In this document: positions 50,653 through 63,900 of the stretch, in pieces | Position numbering within the stretch: the first letter of the stretch is position 1 | Layout of the letters: each line of letters opens with the position of its first letter | DNA from: Strigamia acuminata | Taxonomy: Eukaryota > Arthropoda > Chilopoda > Geophilomorpha > Linotaeniidae | Direction: 5' to 3' | Assembly: GCA_949358305.1 (NCBI GenBank) | Contig: OX442315.1 | Coordinates: forward strand, 19,122,427 to 19,186,426 | Length of the DNA stretch: 64,000 bases | Made by a program: the position numbers and the translations under genes | The notes under the pieces: generated by a model | The model's input: the letters and a program-made list of their open reading frames with translations, nothing else | Told to the model about the DNA's origin: nothing | The model's database searches: none

Positions 50653-53434
50653 TTACGCGTTCACTTTCTCTACCTTGTATTTTGTAGTTTTCACTTAGGG
50701 AAAAAAGAATGGGAAGAGCAAAGTGAGTATTTATCGACATAAATCAATGGGAAGGGGGGTGTTGGTATAAGGCAGTTGATGAAATATAAATGGGAATCCA
50801 AACAGAGTATGTCCTATACACTTAGATTTTGTGAGGATACTTCTTGCACTATTGCAGTTCCCCCTTCCATTTGACCCTTGAGATTTAATAATGTTGATGT
50901 ATAGGGCCACGCAAAGAAACCACGTCGTAAAATAAGTTTGCTTCCTTTTACGACAAGGGAAGTTTCCAGAGATCTTCTTATTGCAACTTTTTTTCTTGCT
51001 TGTCTTGTCTTTGACACGCAACAACGGTAGGTCCAAAGGGATTTAGGAAAAGAGAATTGCTAAATTTTGCACACCTGATGGTTGATGTAATTCTGATTAA
51101 TGGACGTGAAGTTTGAAGTTTCGGCTTGAACTAGCAACGCTTTATAATTGCATTAGTTCCTTATAGAATTGACGGGAGCGAGGGCATATTAAGTCAAGCC
51201 TGTATATAAAATGGATAAAGTGATGTATTATTAAATGAAGAGATTCAGGGTTGCACACAAAGCCTCCATAAGTTATGCACTTTGCTGGGGTTGTTTCTTT
51301 TGGGAGATATTAAAAGAGATTTCAGTTTTAAAGCATATATTTTTCATTAAGTTTTTTTTTAATTTTTAATTTTCCTTCTTTTTATTTTATTTTGAGATGC
51401 GAGTGCTAGGGGAAAAGGAAAGTAAGTTGTATCAAATGCTTGTAAAATGATTGGTATATTTTTTTTAGTAAGAAATGCCAGGATTTTGTAATTTATGGGT
51501 ATAAATCTCTCTTGGGGTGTTCAGATGGAAGTTCACGCTCAATCGAATTTCCTTGCTGGGTGTCAAATGAGAAAAATTGTGCTGCATGCAATATGATACA
51601 TAAAATCCTTTGAAACGTAAAAGTTGGGTGATTAAAGATAAAAGGGAAGGAACAGCCGATATCGCGGAATTATCACTTTTTACATTTTTCTTTTCATTTT
51701 GTTTCATTTTTTTTATGGAGATAATTCCATCAAAATGCATCTTTTTTCTTTTTTTTTTTCTACTTTTTTTTAATTTATAGGTTTTTCCTCTGGTCTCTTT
51801 CCTCTTTCCCCCTCTTTTTGGTCGATAGATTGGATTAACGCAAAGAGGGATTTTCAATATGTAAACATTAAAAAATGCATACTCTTGCCAAAGAAATGCA
51901 ACTTCCAACTTGGAAAAACGCTTTTCCCATCTATATACACGCTGAAGTAAGCCTGGTGTAGACATATTACCAGATTTGCATAAATTGCAATCACAGAAAA
52001 TTTCTCGAGAAAGTACGAGAAGTGGCACGTGCAATCATAACTTGCGAGATCTCATATACGGCGCAGCAGCTTTGCCGTCATCATAACTTGTTTCGATATT
52101 ACACAGGTTTCTAATGTAACTGCAATTGCCTGATACAAAGTTATTTCGCATAGATAATTGCTTCTTGTTTCCTTTTCACCTACAACTACAATACCTAAAT
52201 TGCTATTATACTACCTGCAAAGAATTAAGAAGGGGGATCAAATCTAAGTTGAAATTTCTGCACTATAAGGATTGTTGTAATGCGTTCAGACAAACGTAGC
52301 AGTTGCTAGGGACTTTACGCTGCTCTTTATCTGAAATTAGCTTTTCTGTCACAACAAGTTTCCTAAGAATGGTCTTCCTTTAACGAGGCGTGGTGACTAT
52401 CATCATCAACAACTTACAGGACTCGTTCTAATTCATCCGTATGCATAGAAAAGTTACACGTCATTCGTTCACTCGATTTAGTCATTGTTATAAGTGTAAA
52501 TATAGAGTAATGGCATTTAGAGAGAGTAGAATGTGTGTGGCTTAGAAGATTTGTCTGTCTATTTGAAGTTATCGGATTGTTTTTTTGTTTTATTTTTGTT
52601 TTTGACGGATAAATTTGCTTTTGGAGCGCAATTTTGCAATGAGACGGCCTTGAATTTGTAATGATGTAAGATTTTGGCAAGTCGACAGTGTTTTTTGACG
52701 AGTTTGGATTTTAGCTAATTACAATTCTTCTTGCGAAATTAGTAATAGGACATACGCATCGCCTACTTTGATGATTCGCATACTAATTAATTAAAGTTGA
52801 AATGAGACCAATGTCCAGGGCACCGGGGTTTTGTAAATTGGGTTGAATAATTTAATTTGATGTCTGCATGGGAGAAACTTGAAAAATTTAACAATAATTT
52901 TCTCGTTGGAAAAACATACGTTCTTGATTTTTCTTAATAAAGTTTGATAGGTTCCAAAGGCCTGTATTAAAGAAAGAAAACAAAGTAAATAAATAAAACT
53001 CAGTTGATTTGCAATAGATACAGGGAACTGCGTAAAGTTGAGTAATTGCATTATTTGTAGTTCCGATAGAGCATAGAAATTAAATTAGTTGTAAATTTTA
53101 TGCGTCTGAGAAAAACTATTATTCATTATTGTACAAATGTACAGTTGCGTTACACTCAATTTATTTAGCAAGCAATAATTTTATTTATATAATTATACAA
53201 AAGTTGCTTGTACAAAATTGTTTTATACAAAACAATTCTCAGCAGATTTTCAGCAATGGGTTGCACGTTTGTTAGCGTCTGGATCAAGGAATTGGTTAGA
53301 GCTAATTAAAATTCGATTTTGTTTACCGGTAATGTTGATTATAAATTGAGCAATTTTCTTTTTAAAACGAAAACGATTAGGATAAATTGTACATAACTAC
53401 TTTGTTTACAAAATAAGCAATACTTGTGCAATGG

Positions 53435-53515
53435 TGATTGGCCTCTAATTTTGTTGAAAAACAATTTTTTAAATTATGATTGGCCTTTAATTTTGTTCAA
53501 AACAAATTTTTAAAT
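53435..53515 (+). repeat. Two-copy 42-bp tandem duplication
   Basis: A unit starting TGATTGGCCTCTAATTTTGT (53435) is repeated at 53477 with a few substitutions and small gaps. Each copy contains an ATTGG (inverted CCAAT) motif and ends in a poly-T run. It looks like a simple local duplication. Confidence 0.7.
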
Positions 53516-54212
53516 CGTTTTTTTTGTCAAATGCACGTGCTGATTAAATAGATATGTAAATAAACACCTGCTAATATTTCAACCAATGGGGTTTAAAAGA
53601 GATACAGTTATTTACTAGGGCTAATGAGGCTTCTGCAGCAGTTTAATGATGTATAATCTTAGTATTTACACGGTCAGTTGCTTTTTTTTATTGCATCTAA
53701 TATAATTACTGCAAAAATATACTTGTGTTACTTTTTATTTATTGATTTTTAAAACAAAATAATAAAAAGTTGAGTAAAGTCGAATTGTATTATTCAAAGT
53801 AGGATTTTCTGAGGAAAATAAACCACACTAAGAGCCCACCCACCTTGTTTAAGTATTTCAAGATTTCTCATTTGAATTAAAACATTCAATTAATTGCCAT
53901 ATAAATTTATGATGATGAAGTTGAAATCATAAAAAATTTTTAAAAACATAAATAAATAAACACAAGCAAGATTTGCAGCTGTGATGTTTTTTAGAACCAC
54001 TAAAACATTGCAGTTCACTGTTTACATGCGCGAAAGATTCCATCATTAAAACATTAGTTAAATAATTTCTTGTTGTTGGGGAGAAAGAAAAAAATAATAG
54101 GAAGTTTTTGGCATTTAAACATCAGGGTGGTAAGATTTCGAAGATCTCATCCCGACCCATAATTTGTAAAAATATACCTTACAATATATTGCTTTTGGAC
54201 TTCATTTAGTTG

Positions 54213-54426
54213 TACACTATTTTTCCTTATTTTTACACTAAAAGAAACTAAATTTTACACGAGCCTGCTTTCTTTTTTTACCTAATTTAACCTAACCTAA
54301 CCTAAACCAGTCCTTGATGTGTATGAATTTTTTAGTGTAAAAATAAGGGAAAATAGTGTTGGTATTCAGCAATTTAGTGTAAAAGTCTGGGATTTTTAGG
54401 GTAAAAAAATAAGGAAAAGTAGTGTA
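54213..54426. mobile_element. Degenerate foldback element with CCTAA core
   Basis: A module reading TACACTATTTTTCCTTATTT at 54213-54232, continuing to about 54243, recurs in inverted form at 54331-54359 and again at 54402-54426 with few mismatches. A shorter fragment (TTTAGTGTAAAA) sits at 54373-54384. The centre at about 54281-54305 holds three CCTAA units, like the element near 60.8 kb. I found no convincing target-site duplication and the true ends are uncertain: the left arm pairs about equally well with either right copy. The best reading is a small, decayed MITE or foldback element with a duplicated right arm. Confidence 0.6.
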
Positions 54427-57400
54427 AAAATAATATAATCTCATTGCTTTTCACTTAATGCATTCTAAAATGTATGGCATTTTGCGTACGTAATTAAGTA
54501 TATTATTTGTACACTAAATAATGTATTTCAAAAATAGAATTGAAAAAATGCATTTGAAGATGCATTAATATTTGACAAATAATAATAATAATACCAGGAA
54601 TGCATTTCATATAATAGATTTTACAAAATGTATTTTGATTTCCGAACCAAAAGTTTGCAAAAATGTATTTCAAAATGCATTCTCGTGAAATCCAATGCAT
54701 ATAATATAATATAATACTCCGTATAATATAATTTCAATGTATTTTTGAACCATAGTCTATTCAATGTCTTATTGGGTGAATAATTGCAATTTAGTCAAAC
54801 AATTGCCCATATTTGAAGCCCCGAATGTACATCTAATGCAAATTTGGCCTCTTTTGCTTCGTTAAATCATGCACTTAGATATATCTATTAGGGTTTTAGC
54901 TCATTCTTATTTACCTAAAGCATTCCAAGATTCTTTTGTATGTAGGGTAGCAGAAGAATTGAAATGCTGTAAATAGTTTCTTTACTTTCACTCACTCTTG
55001 TATGTATCATCACTGCAACCAAGTGCAATTTACTTTTTTTAAATGTGAATGAATGAGTCTGCAACGACATCCAAACAATTGAAGGTTAGGTTTTGTCATT
55101 TTTATCTCTGTATCTCAATCCCCTATGTCTCACTATTATATTTGTCCTGTATTCATCCAACTTCTGCCTTTTGTTTTTTTATATGCCCCTATACAGTTTA
55201 TTGCTTAGTCTAGTTCAGGTTAGACTGAAATATAAATGCGGACTGTCTTCATTCTTTGAAAATGGGGAGTTTGTGATCTCTGTGTACATAAGTATTTTGG
55301 AGCAGATAGAAGGAGAACTTCCAATGACTTTTTAGGTCTTTTTGCCATCTCGTTGGCTTAGTTTGAATTTTCAAAAGTACAAATTGGGCACAATCCCAGA
55401 CTGTGCAATGTATTGACTGTAAGGTGTGTTGAGAGAAAATCGTTCTAAATATAAAACGTACGAAGACACGTTTGGCCTGTAAATGAACCGAAACCAAGGT
55501 ATTATATTCCAAAACTACAGCTGATGAGAAATAGGAAAGGTGATGGCGAAGAAAATTAAAGAGTTGTTTTAATGCATTTGGAATTTGATTTTGTGGATTA
55601 AATTGAGGCAAACGCCAAAAGGAAATGACATGCAATCAGAGAAGATTTTTGAACGTTATTAATTCAATTTCGTCGTCTTTTAATTGTAATTTATACTACG
55701 ATTGGTACGATGATGTTATTATATAACGTTTTGTTTCTATTCTCGGCAGATTCGTAGGAAACCACAAGTAAATTTTGATCTAACTTTGCACTGTGTGATT
55801 ATACACTTAGATTTACTTTATATTATTCATGTAGTTTTAGTATTTTGGTCCAAAAATGACCATATTATTTTTGTTAGTAGTATTGTTATTTTTAAATGGA
55901 TATTTTTCGTCGTCATCAGGTTGCGGAGTACAGAAATCCTAGCTCGTCTTGATTACATAATGCTTGTGTTTTACTGCGTACGTTAAAGTATTAAACGTGA
56001 TGGAATTAGCTTAATAAATGAGCAATTGTTGATAAATACATCTTCTACATAAAGATAGTCTAGACATGAGCAATTAAATCATAAAGGAATGAATGTTTTG
56101 AAAATGGAAAAATATGAGTCGACCGAGAACGAATAAGGAAAATTGTGTATTTAAACGAATTTTTCGATTAACTAATATTATTTTTTTTTGGTAGAGATAG
56201 TCTGAAAGCGTAAAAACAAATTAGCAAAAACTAATAAGCAGCTGCTTTTAGTTAAACACAATTTAATAATTGTTTGCTAATGGAGTTTACGTAAGCGCTA
56301 AAAATCATGTTTAAAATTTCGAGTGCGAACTGAGTACTAATAAGAATATACGGTAGAATATAACACAAGTATTCCCTTTACAAAATTTGATTAAATAAAA
56401 TTCGCTTTGAATGGAAGATTGTTTGACATGTGGTTACATTTTGCTGTGTTTTACACAACACAGCAGATCTGTCTTTTATCAATTTTGGGTGTAATGTTCG
56501 TTAGTTTATATTATAGAATATGATTGATGATATTTTCCTACCAAATGGTAGTTCTATGATTTATTTATACTATCTGAGTATATAATTCATCATTTCGGAT
56601 GTAATGTATTGAGTTGTATTTTTTCGGCGAATTGGCTGAGTTCAGTTTTAAAACTTCGATTGTGGCATTTGTTTTCGTTACATTTCGGCTATTTGATAAA
56701 TAGAAATGAAATTAAAAACATTAAAAACCGAAAGACTTCAATTTTGTGCAATTAGCAAATATGTTTTTAGAATGTGTCGACTAGCCATTTTTTCCATCTT
56801 AAAATTCCTAGTCTTTCATCTTGTGCAAATCGTGTGGAGTGATATGGGATTGGTTATCTTCGATAAAATTATTTAAATATGGAGAATTTTTGAAAGAAAA
56901 CGTTTGGTTTTGACTGACTGTATGTTTCGCTTGTATATTTTCTCCACGAAAATTGTTTGTGTGTTAGATTTCTTTATAAAAAGGCTGTTCTTTTTGGCCT
57001 TCGTTTATTTATATAAACGCCATCTTGGGTCGGGATGAGGCGAATATTGGAGGACGAGCTTGGAGTAGTGGCATTGCAGAGACACAAAAATGTCACGATA
57101 TCGTCAATTCCACAGCTGTTCGATTAACAGGAAACTGTAAATGCTAAAACGAGTATTTCTACTCCTTCAATTTTTTAATTTCGTTCAAGTCGGGCGTTTA
57201 ACTATGAGGTGAGATCGAAACCGCAAGAGGAACGAAGCACACGAAATGGCCGCCGAATCTGTCGCATCTGGGATTGAGTTTAAATTAAGAAATTCTCTAA
57301 ATGCACATTGCAATCGGATAGAAATTGTCAAGGAGACAATTCTGCGGTTTTAAAATTCCTTCCAGGTTACATTTTATTCCTTACTTTTCATTACAAATCC

Positions 57401-60400
57401 TTGAATCGCTTCAATTCCGTAAGGGGGGGCTCGTTTATTCTCAAATTTTGTCATATAATTTTGCAGAATAATCCAAATTCAGTCCAATATTCGTTGGCAC
57501 ACAACAGTATTCGATCCGTATTTAACTTGGTCAGGTGCGGATAAATACAATACAGATTTTTCAAGCAAAAAATGTAAATTTTGATTATCTGCGACGCGTA
57601 AAAGGAAAAAGACGGGGGAAAATGGCAAGATTTTAAAGAAATTCATCGAGTATATTAAAGAAAGTGTGGGTAGACGATGAAAATTTGCTTTCCCAACTCG
57701 GAAACTTAATAAAAGTCGGATGTGGGTACGTCACTGATGACGACTAAAGTTTCCGTGCACTGACCCTCATCCTCATGTAATATATAAGTAGAAGTGGATG
57801 TGTCTTACATACCTTGATGGCAAAACTCAAGACAACTTGCCTCGGACAAGAGTGCAGATGGCGTCTGTTGGCACCGGGTCTCTTTGATGAGAACCTGCGA
57901 TAGAGAAAGAAAGGATTTTTTAGTCGACTTATCATTTGACTGAGTGCAGGGCAGAAGAATTTGATATCCGATTGGGTTATTGGTATCCCACAAGTGAAAT
58001 ATCCATGTTGGGGGTAGATAAGCTTTCGGCAAAGCCGTGCACTTGTGTCGTTTGAGTGACAGTGGTTGGGAAATTGAGTTAAATGGATACCGTCTTGGCG
58101 GATGGTCGGGGACAACTGGTCTCGTTGCGCCTACGGTTGCATTGGTGGTTCTCATATTTTATGAAGGGGTAATTATGGCGGAAATACCAATCGAGAACCG
58201 CTTTGAGATCTCGCATTTAGCACGCTTTACTGCACTTTCCCAATCATTGTGTCGCTTCTCTTGAATCGTCGCCCTCCCTCCTCTCCGATACTGACCCCCT
58301 CCTATCACACTTGCTATGAGGCTATAAGGCACTCACTCAAGTTCAACCCCCACAATACTGTCTTGACGTCAGTCAACCCTTAGCTCACACCAACGACCGC
58401 GAGATGTCGTTCAATGGGAATTTCTACAGTCGAAACAACAGTTAACCCTTTACAGCCTCGTAATAAATTTACCCTGCGGGACTTGGTTTCCTGGATGCGC
58501 ATGCGCCACTCTGTCAGAACGAATTTCAATTATTTCGTAAGGTTGCCTAATGGGTTGGTTCATCTCTTGCCCAAGAAAGGTGCATTTTCGTTCTATCATA
58601 TTGAAGTGTCCGGTTTTTTAATTTTTAATTTTTTTTAATTTTTAAAATTTTTTTTAGAAAAGGAGGATATTTTTTACTAATGAATTTTATGACACTTTTG
58701 TGCCATAAACTTGTTGTGTTTTTCTTGAGGCCAATCGCCGCCCACTTGTTGTTTGGGCGCTTTCTCATTGGTGGCGTTGGCCTTCACAGACTCCCTTTTG
58801 TGTTTAGTTTTGCACGAGGATGTTCTCAACTTCCCACTCGATAGTCGTATACATATACAAGTTTTCGAGGCACGAGCTAATGAGAAGAAACAAATTATGG
58901 GGTGGGAAGTATTCATTTTGCTAGTGTGAAATGTTTTACTCTGGAAAAACTTATTAAATATTAAAGAAAATGAAAGCTAGCTTAGGTAGAAGGAAAAATA
59001 AAATATGATAATATATTTTTTAAGAAATGGAAGGACAGGAGGAAAAAAAAAGGCAAAACAAGTAACAATTCTTTAAGTATGCACAGAAAGTCTTTTAAGT
59101 TGTATGAAATGAAATGAACTGTCTGGGACATGAAATATTGTGCACTGAAAAATGTGGCGCAGGAATTTGGTGAGGTGAATTTTAGATTTTTGATTTAGGG
59201 TTTGAAATAAGGCTAAAATTATTTGTATTTTTTTTTATGTAAGTTCTTTTTGAAAAAGAGATAGTTTTAAAACTTTTTTTCTTTAAAGAAATTTAAGAAG
59301 AAACTTTTTGAGTGTCAATTAATCAAATTCAAGTTGGTCCTTATTTGGTATTGGATATTTGTCAAACAAGTTGAATTTTTTTTCCAAGAGTCAAAAGGTG
59401 TTGTAAATTATTATATTAAAAGGTGACAAATTGGTCACTGTTGTTTTGTGTTTTGACAGCATTTGCTGAACAATTGGTTGTGGATAAATTAGCAAACGGT
59501 TGACAACTTTTTGGTGTGGTCTGTAACAGTTGTATGATTTTCTTTTCTTGTTGTGGTTTAATTTTACTAATTTTTGCACGTTAGTTTTGAAGGAAATAAA
59601 ACTTATTTTTGTTTATTATTTACTAAACTTGTTTTAGTACGTGCGAATTTTTAACTAGTGTCGATTATTGTAATCATGCATTGATTTATGTTGAATGCAG
59701 ACATTTAAATTTTAAAATAGGAACAAGCGAAAAAAAAGAGACCTTTTTGCGGTTTTTTTCAACTTCAGTCTTGCTTACTACTTTAAATATTTACCGGATT
59801 TAAACGTGAGACCAATCAGCAAAAAATGAAGCGGGTAAAAACGAAGGAAATATCCTAGATTTAACTATATTTTGTATTCTCTCATATACTTAACAAAAAT
59901 AAATGGCGGAAATGCATTTATTTGATCGCTTGAACGAGATTGGTTTAAATCTTTTACTTCGTACGCGCAAAATTTGAATTCCGAAACTTTAAAATTCGAA
60001 AGGTTATTTTTTTGTTTTTTCATTTGTTCACAGGATGTTTATTTTTTTTTGGATGTTGTTGGAAAATGTGTAAAAGCTGATCAGATACAGATGTCGAGTG
60101 AAATCTATCACTAAATGGAATCATTAAATATAATGAAGAGAAGTATTGCAAGCAACATCAAAATGCTTTTTTTTTCTCCATTTGGTATAATATAAAATTA
60201 ATTACGACTTTATTGTCAGATTTTAAAGTAAACACGGTTAAACACATTTGGCAAGCAAATTTTCATATAAATTATTTGTTTGCACCGATAACTGTTACCT
60301 CAGCACATGATGTAACTTAGGAATGATTTTTCCATCAGATAGGAGGAACAGGAAATTTTTTTTACAATTGTTTATTTTATATTATATGTTTGACAACTGT

Positions 60401-60737
60401 TAACCGTAAATATCATTGGATTATTTTATTATAGAGAGTAAAATGTACATTTAAGGTTACGAAATTAATCAAAAGGAAACTCGGGGTATATATAATTTTC
60501 TCTAATTATTTTTGGCGATTATGTTTTTTTTTAAATGTTTGGATTTCTTTTGTTATCATCGGCAACGGTTCTTATAGTTCAAGATATAGAAAATAAAGTC
60601 TGGCGTGGGTTTTATCATTGGAAATAAAGGAAGTGAATAGATTATTGTATTTAATAAATAAAGACTTCTGTTGACTCAATTGTAATTTTTTTTTTTTTCA
60701 TAAAAGGATCTTGATCTGATTTTATTAATTCTAGTAA
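54427..60737. other. Non-coding DNA between the two foldback elements
   Basis: This is AT-rich except for a GC-richer part at about 57.0-58.5 kb. That part has PHO-type cores (GCCATCTTG at 57019, ATGGC at 57246 and 58175) and a perfect CRE palindrome TGACGTCA at 58364-58371. Overlapping frames of 116 and 123 codons on the minus strand at 57.7-58.2 kb are unrecognised. Confidence 0.6.
56442..56465. repeat. 9-bp perfect hairpin
   Basis: TGCTGTGTT and AACACAGCA flank a 6-base loop. It is too short for a microRNA precursor and no function is proposed. Confidence 0.55.
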
Positions 60738-60745
60738 ATTTTCAA

Positions 60746-60936
60746 GGTTGTTCTGTACATCTGCCCCAATGTTTGTCATTGTTAGGTTAGGTTAGGTTGC
60801 CTTGATTTCATTTGTTTGTGTTGTGTGTGGTTGTTTTCGGTTAGGTTAGGTTAGGTCAGGGTTAGGTTAGGTTTAGACCTATGAAATCAAGGCAACCTAA
60901 CAATGACAAACATTGGGGCAGATGTACAGAACAACC
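60746..60936. mobile_element. MITE-like foldback element with TTAGG repeats and 8-bp target duplication
   Basis: A 191-bp element is bounded by inverted arms that begin GGTTGTTCTGTACATCTGCC at both ends and continue for roughly 55 bases. It is flanked by identical 8-bp direct repeats ATTTTCAA at 60738-60745 and 60937-60944, a clear target-site duplication. An 8-bp duplication is typical of hAT-type (also P-type) transposases, so this is probably a non-autonomous DNA transposon. The arms and the short centre hold runs of GGTTAGG, the arthropod telomere-type unit. The left arm has two more 5-bp units than the right, which breaks the symmetry by exactly 10 bases. No coding capacity is present. 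Confidence 0.9.
60783..60796 (+). repeat. (GTTAG)n telomere-like run in left MITE arm
   Basis: Three adjacent GTTAG/TTAGG units lie inside the left arm of the foldback element where the right arm has one. A further run occurs in the centre at about 60839-60871, interrupted by a TCAGG variant. These are short interstitial copies, not a telomere. Confidence 0.8.
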
Positions 60937-60944
60937 ATTTTCAA

Positions 60945-63900
60945 GAACTCAAAGAAAGCCATTTTATAGGCAGGGTTTTTGCAATATTAGGAAATTGTGG
61001 AACTCGATTTATAACTTAATACGGAGTACTTAATACTTACGAAGTTCAACTTGTAAATTGGTGTAAACGCAAAGACTACAGTTTGCGCTCAATATCTTGA
61101 TGCCAAATTCAAACACTAAATTCCATTCTTTTGCAGATGAAAAAACAAAAGTTTATAATTGTTGATTGCATGCACACGTGAATAGTGTCATTACTTGTTA
61201 TTATTTCTAAAAAAAATCATGTATTTGTTGCATTTGTGTGTGCGCAGACAGGGATTTTTCATTTGGATTTTGGCATCTGGATACTGGACCCAGTGTATAA
61301 ATACTATACGAATTGTCGTTGAAGGGACTTTGATATTAGCAATTGGTGGAATACAGATAATTTGTAATCTACAGAACAAAATCAAATTATGAAATATACG
61401 TAAATAAGTTATTATGTAATATTAGAGGAAGTCCATTTAGAACATTGTTTGTAGATTTCAGTGTTAAAAAAAGGAAATATACAGGTGTAAAGTATAAATA
61501 TGCATATAAATTCGAGTTCCGCATAGGTTCTAGTACTTAAGGATGTGGTGGTTATGATCCTAACAGAATTTTGCTCTATTTTTAGTGAATACAAACAATA
61601 CAAACAATTTTCTCAGGCTAACAGACAGATTAGACGAATGCTTTTGCATTAGACTTCATTAATACTATCAGTTGAATTTATCGAGTATTCTGTTTATAAT
61701 TCGGTTTTAATCGCTCACAACTTGTTAGTTATAAACGTGTGTCAATGTTCTGATGTTAAACTTTGATGATGCATGGTTTAAGTAAATATTATTGCAGTAG
61801 ATTTTGTTTTTCAGATCCCATTAAAATTAAAAATCTACACTAAAATACTTATTGTATCTGCAATTTAAGCATAAACTTTGAAATTACATAAGATGTTGAG
61901 AGGGGGAAATGGGCAAGCACGAGTTGAACTTGACTCGTAAATTTTTTATGCCTACGTTCTAGTTTGTCAGGTTACATGTTTGGAACTAGATATGAATTTT
62001 AATTTCTCGCAGAAACACAGACGTATTCACAGCTTTTTCTTTTAAGTCGGGTGTTTTAAAATAATATTTGTTTAAAGCTCTTTTTTTGTTCAAATAAGGA
62101 TGTCATGTGTCTTTCAATCTGAAATTTTTAGCACCCAAATTTGGCAAATGGGAACAAGCTAAACTCGATGAATGATGGCGGAAACATGTGCTCTGTATTG
62201 ATGAAGAACGAATGTCACAAAATAAGAGATACCGAGTGCGAAGAATGAAAAAGATATCTGTCGAGTAAGAATGTTCAATTTACTTTTACTATTTTGCATA
62301 CATGGAACCATGGGGTTTGTAGCGGAAATATTTAAACTGAAATATTACAGACAATAAAGCATAGACACGATTTAAGCTCGGAAATTGAACACTTACCAAA
62401 GTCGACTGGCGCTTTTTATTTCCTGTGAGAATATCAAGCTATAAAAATAACATCGGCGTTAACACTTCATCCTACTGTTATTTCAAGCCGATTAATTGTA
62501 AATTTTATTACCGAAAAGATTTTTATAGCTTAGGAAGAGGTCAGCAGTACGAAGTTCGGAACTTCGATAACCGCCTTTAAAAAAAATTGATCTTTTTTTT
62601 TTTTTTTTTTTTGGTTTTATTTATTTACCGATTTCTTTCAATGGCGCGATAATTTAAATAAAAACAGGTGTAATAATTACTCGGGGATTTTTTTACGTTT
62701 ATTGAATTGATATATAAAGTTAATGGAGTTGAAAGTGATTAAATTTATATGCAGCAACTGCGCGTGTGGCTGTGTTTTATTGGTCGGCAGTGGGGTTTGT
62801 GCTCTACGTCACTTCTCATGGCGGTCCACAAGCTTCAGACCTGTTTTCTACCGTGATTTTGTGACGTTTCAATCTAGATCTTCGTCTTGAAATAGTTGTC
62901 AATAGGGGCGCTTCCTTCATATTTTTATTTATTTATTTTTTACGGCCATTTTGGAAGTAAAAGGCCGTAAAATTAATGCTTTCATTTGTTCTTTATGGTT
63001 TATAAAATTTCCTTTTAAAACGTTTTTATAGGGAGCACGAGTTAAATGGAATTAAATGATTTAAAAATAAAACTTTGTTCGAAAGAGGGAAAAGTAAAAA
63101 TAAATGGAGGTGTTGCTTTATTTTTAATTTTTTTTTGTCTCTTTCTTTCTAAATTTGATTTATTTTGTCTAGCCCTGCTTGATTTGTGAAGCTTGTTTTT
63201 CTCACGGGTAGAGAGCTTTTCTTTTCGTCCATTTTTTATGTTGTTGACGTTATGAACTTTTTGACATTGTCTCCCATATTTTTTGTTAGCGCGAAAAATA
63301 TTGAGTGCAGGCATGGATGGTGAATGGAGAGTTTCCATATTTTTTTTTTTGTTAATGTATGAATAGGTATCAAGGGGTTGGCTGAACTGAAAGAAAAAAA
63401 ATTTAGTAATATATAATAAGGAGTGAAAAGAAAAAAAGAGGGAGGCAAATAGCGAAAATAAATGCATCGGTTCAAGTTGAGGGGCCTATAGGGTTGAAGG
63501 AGGACTCCACCTGGTTATGAGTACCTATGGACAATTTTTTTTGCAAATAATTTTCTTTTCATCACCTGTACCGGTGACAATTTATGTATTTTTGTATAGT
63601 GGGAGCTCTTGAGAGATCTTCCCCTTTACTTATTGCAAAGAGTGAGTTACGACGAGGTGTGATCCAGAGTTTTTAAGCTCGTGAATGGTTTTTAGGCCGG
63701 CAAAAAGAGTTAATATGCACTTTGTTATGAGCAGAAGAAGAAGTGTCTTTCTTTCTCTTTCTCGCCACCCCTCCATACCTGCTTTTGGATTAACCTGACA
63801 TCAGCATTATAGTTTCTTTTACCTCGCGCTGTCTCGCGAAGGTAACCGAACCCTCAAGCCACACCGAGCTAATGTTGTCTCATCACAAAGGAGTGCAACC

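Larger units (their letters stand above)
44201..54212. other. Non-coding DNA with scattered motif clusters
   Basis: This holds the E-box cluster, two weak CTCF-like sites, several homopolymer tracts and the 42-bp duplication. Frames up to 189 codons (51465-52034, minus) are lysine-rich translations of T/A runs and have no recognisable domain. Confidence 0.65.
58175..62179 (+). promoter_or_regulatory. Three dispersed copies of ATGGCGGAAA
   Basis: The 10-mer ATGGCGGAAA occurs at 58175, 59903 and 62175, each time in the same orientation and followed by T or C. It joins a PHO-type core to a GGAA (Ets-type) core. I saw no other copies elsewhere in the window. This may be a shared binding site for elements in the right-hand part of the interval. 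Confidence 0.35.

Noticed and set aside
51465-52034. 189-codon frame on the minus strand
   Set aside because: Its middle is a lysine-rich translation of T/A homopolymers, with no domain and no similarity I recognise.
54145-57036. 14-mer CTCATCCCGACCCA at 54.15 kb and its reverse complement at 57.02 kb
   Set aside because: Shared 14-mers are expected several times by chance in 64 kb, and there is no flanking similarity.
60783-60871. TTAGG runs as a true telomere or chromosome end
   Set aside because: They are only a few units long, interrupted, and enclosed in a foldback element.
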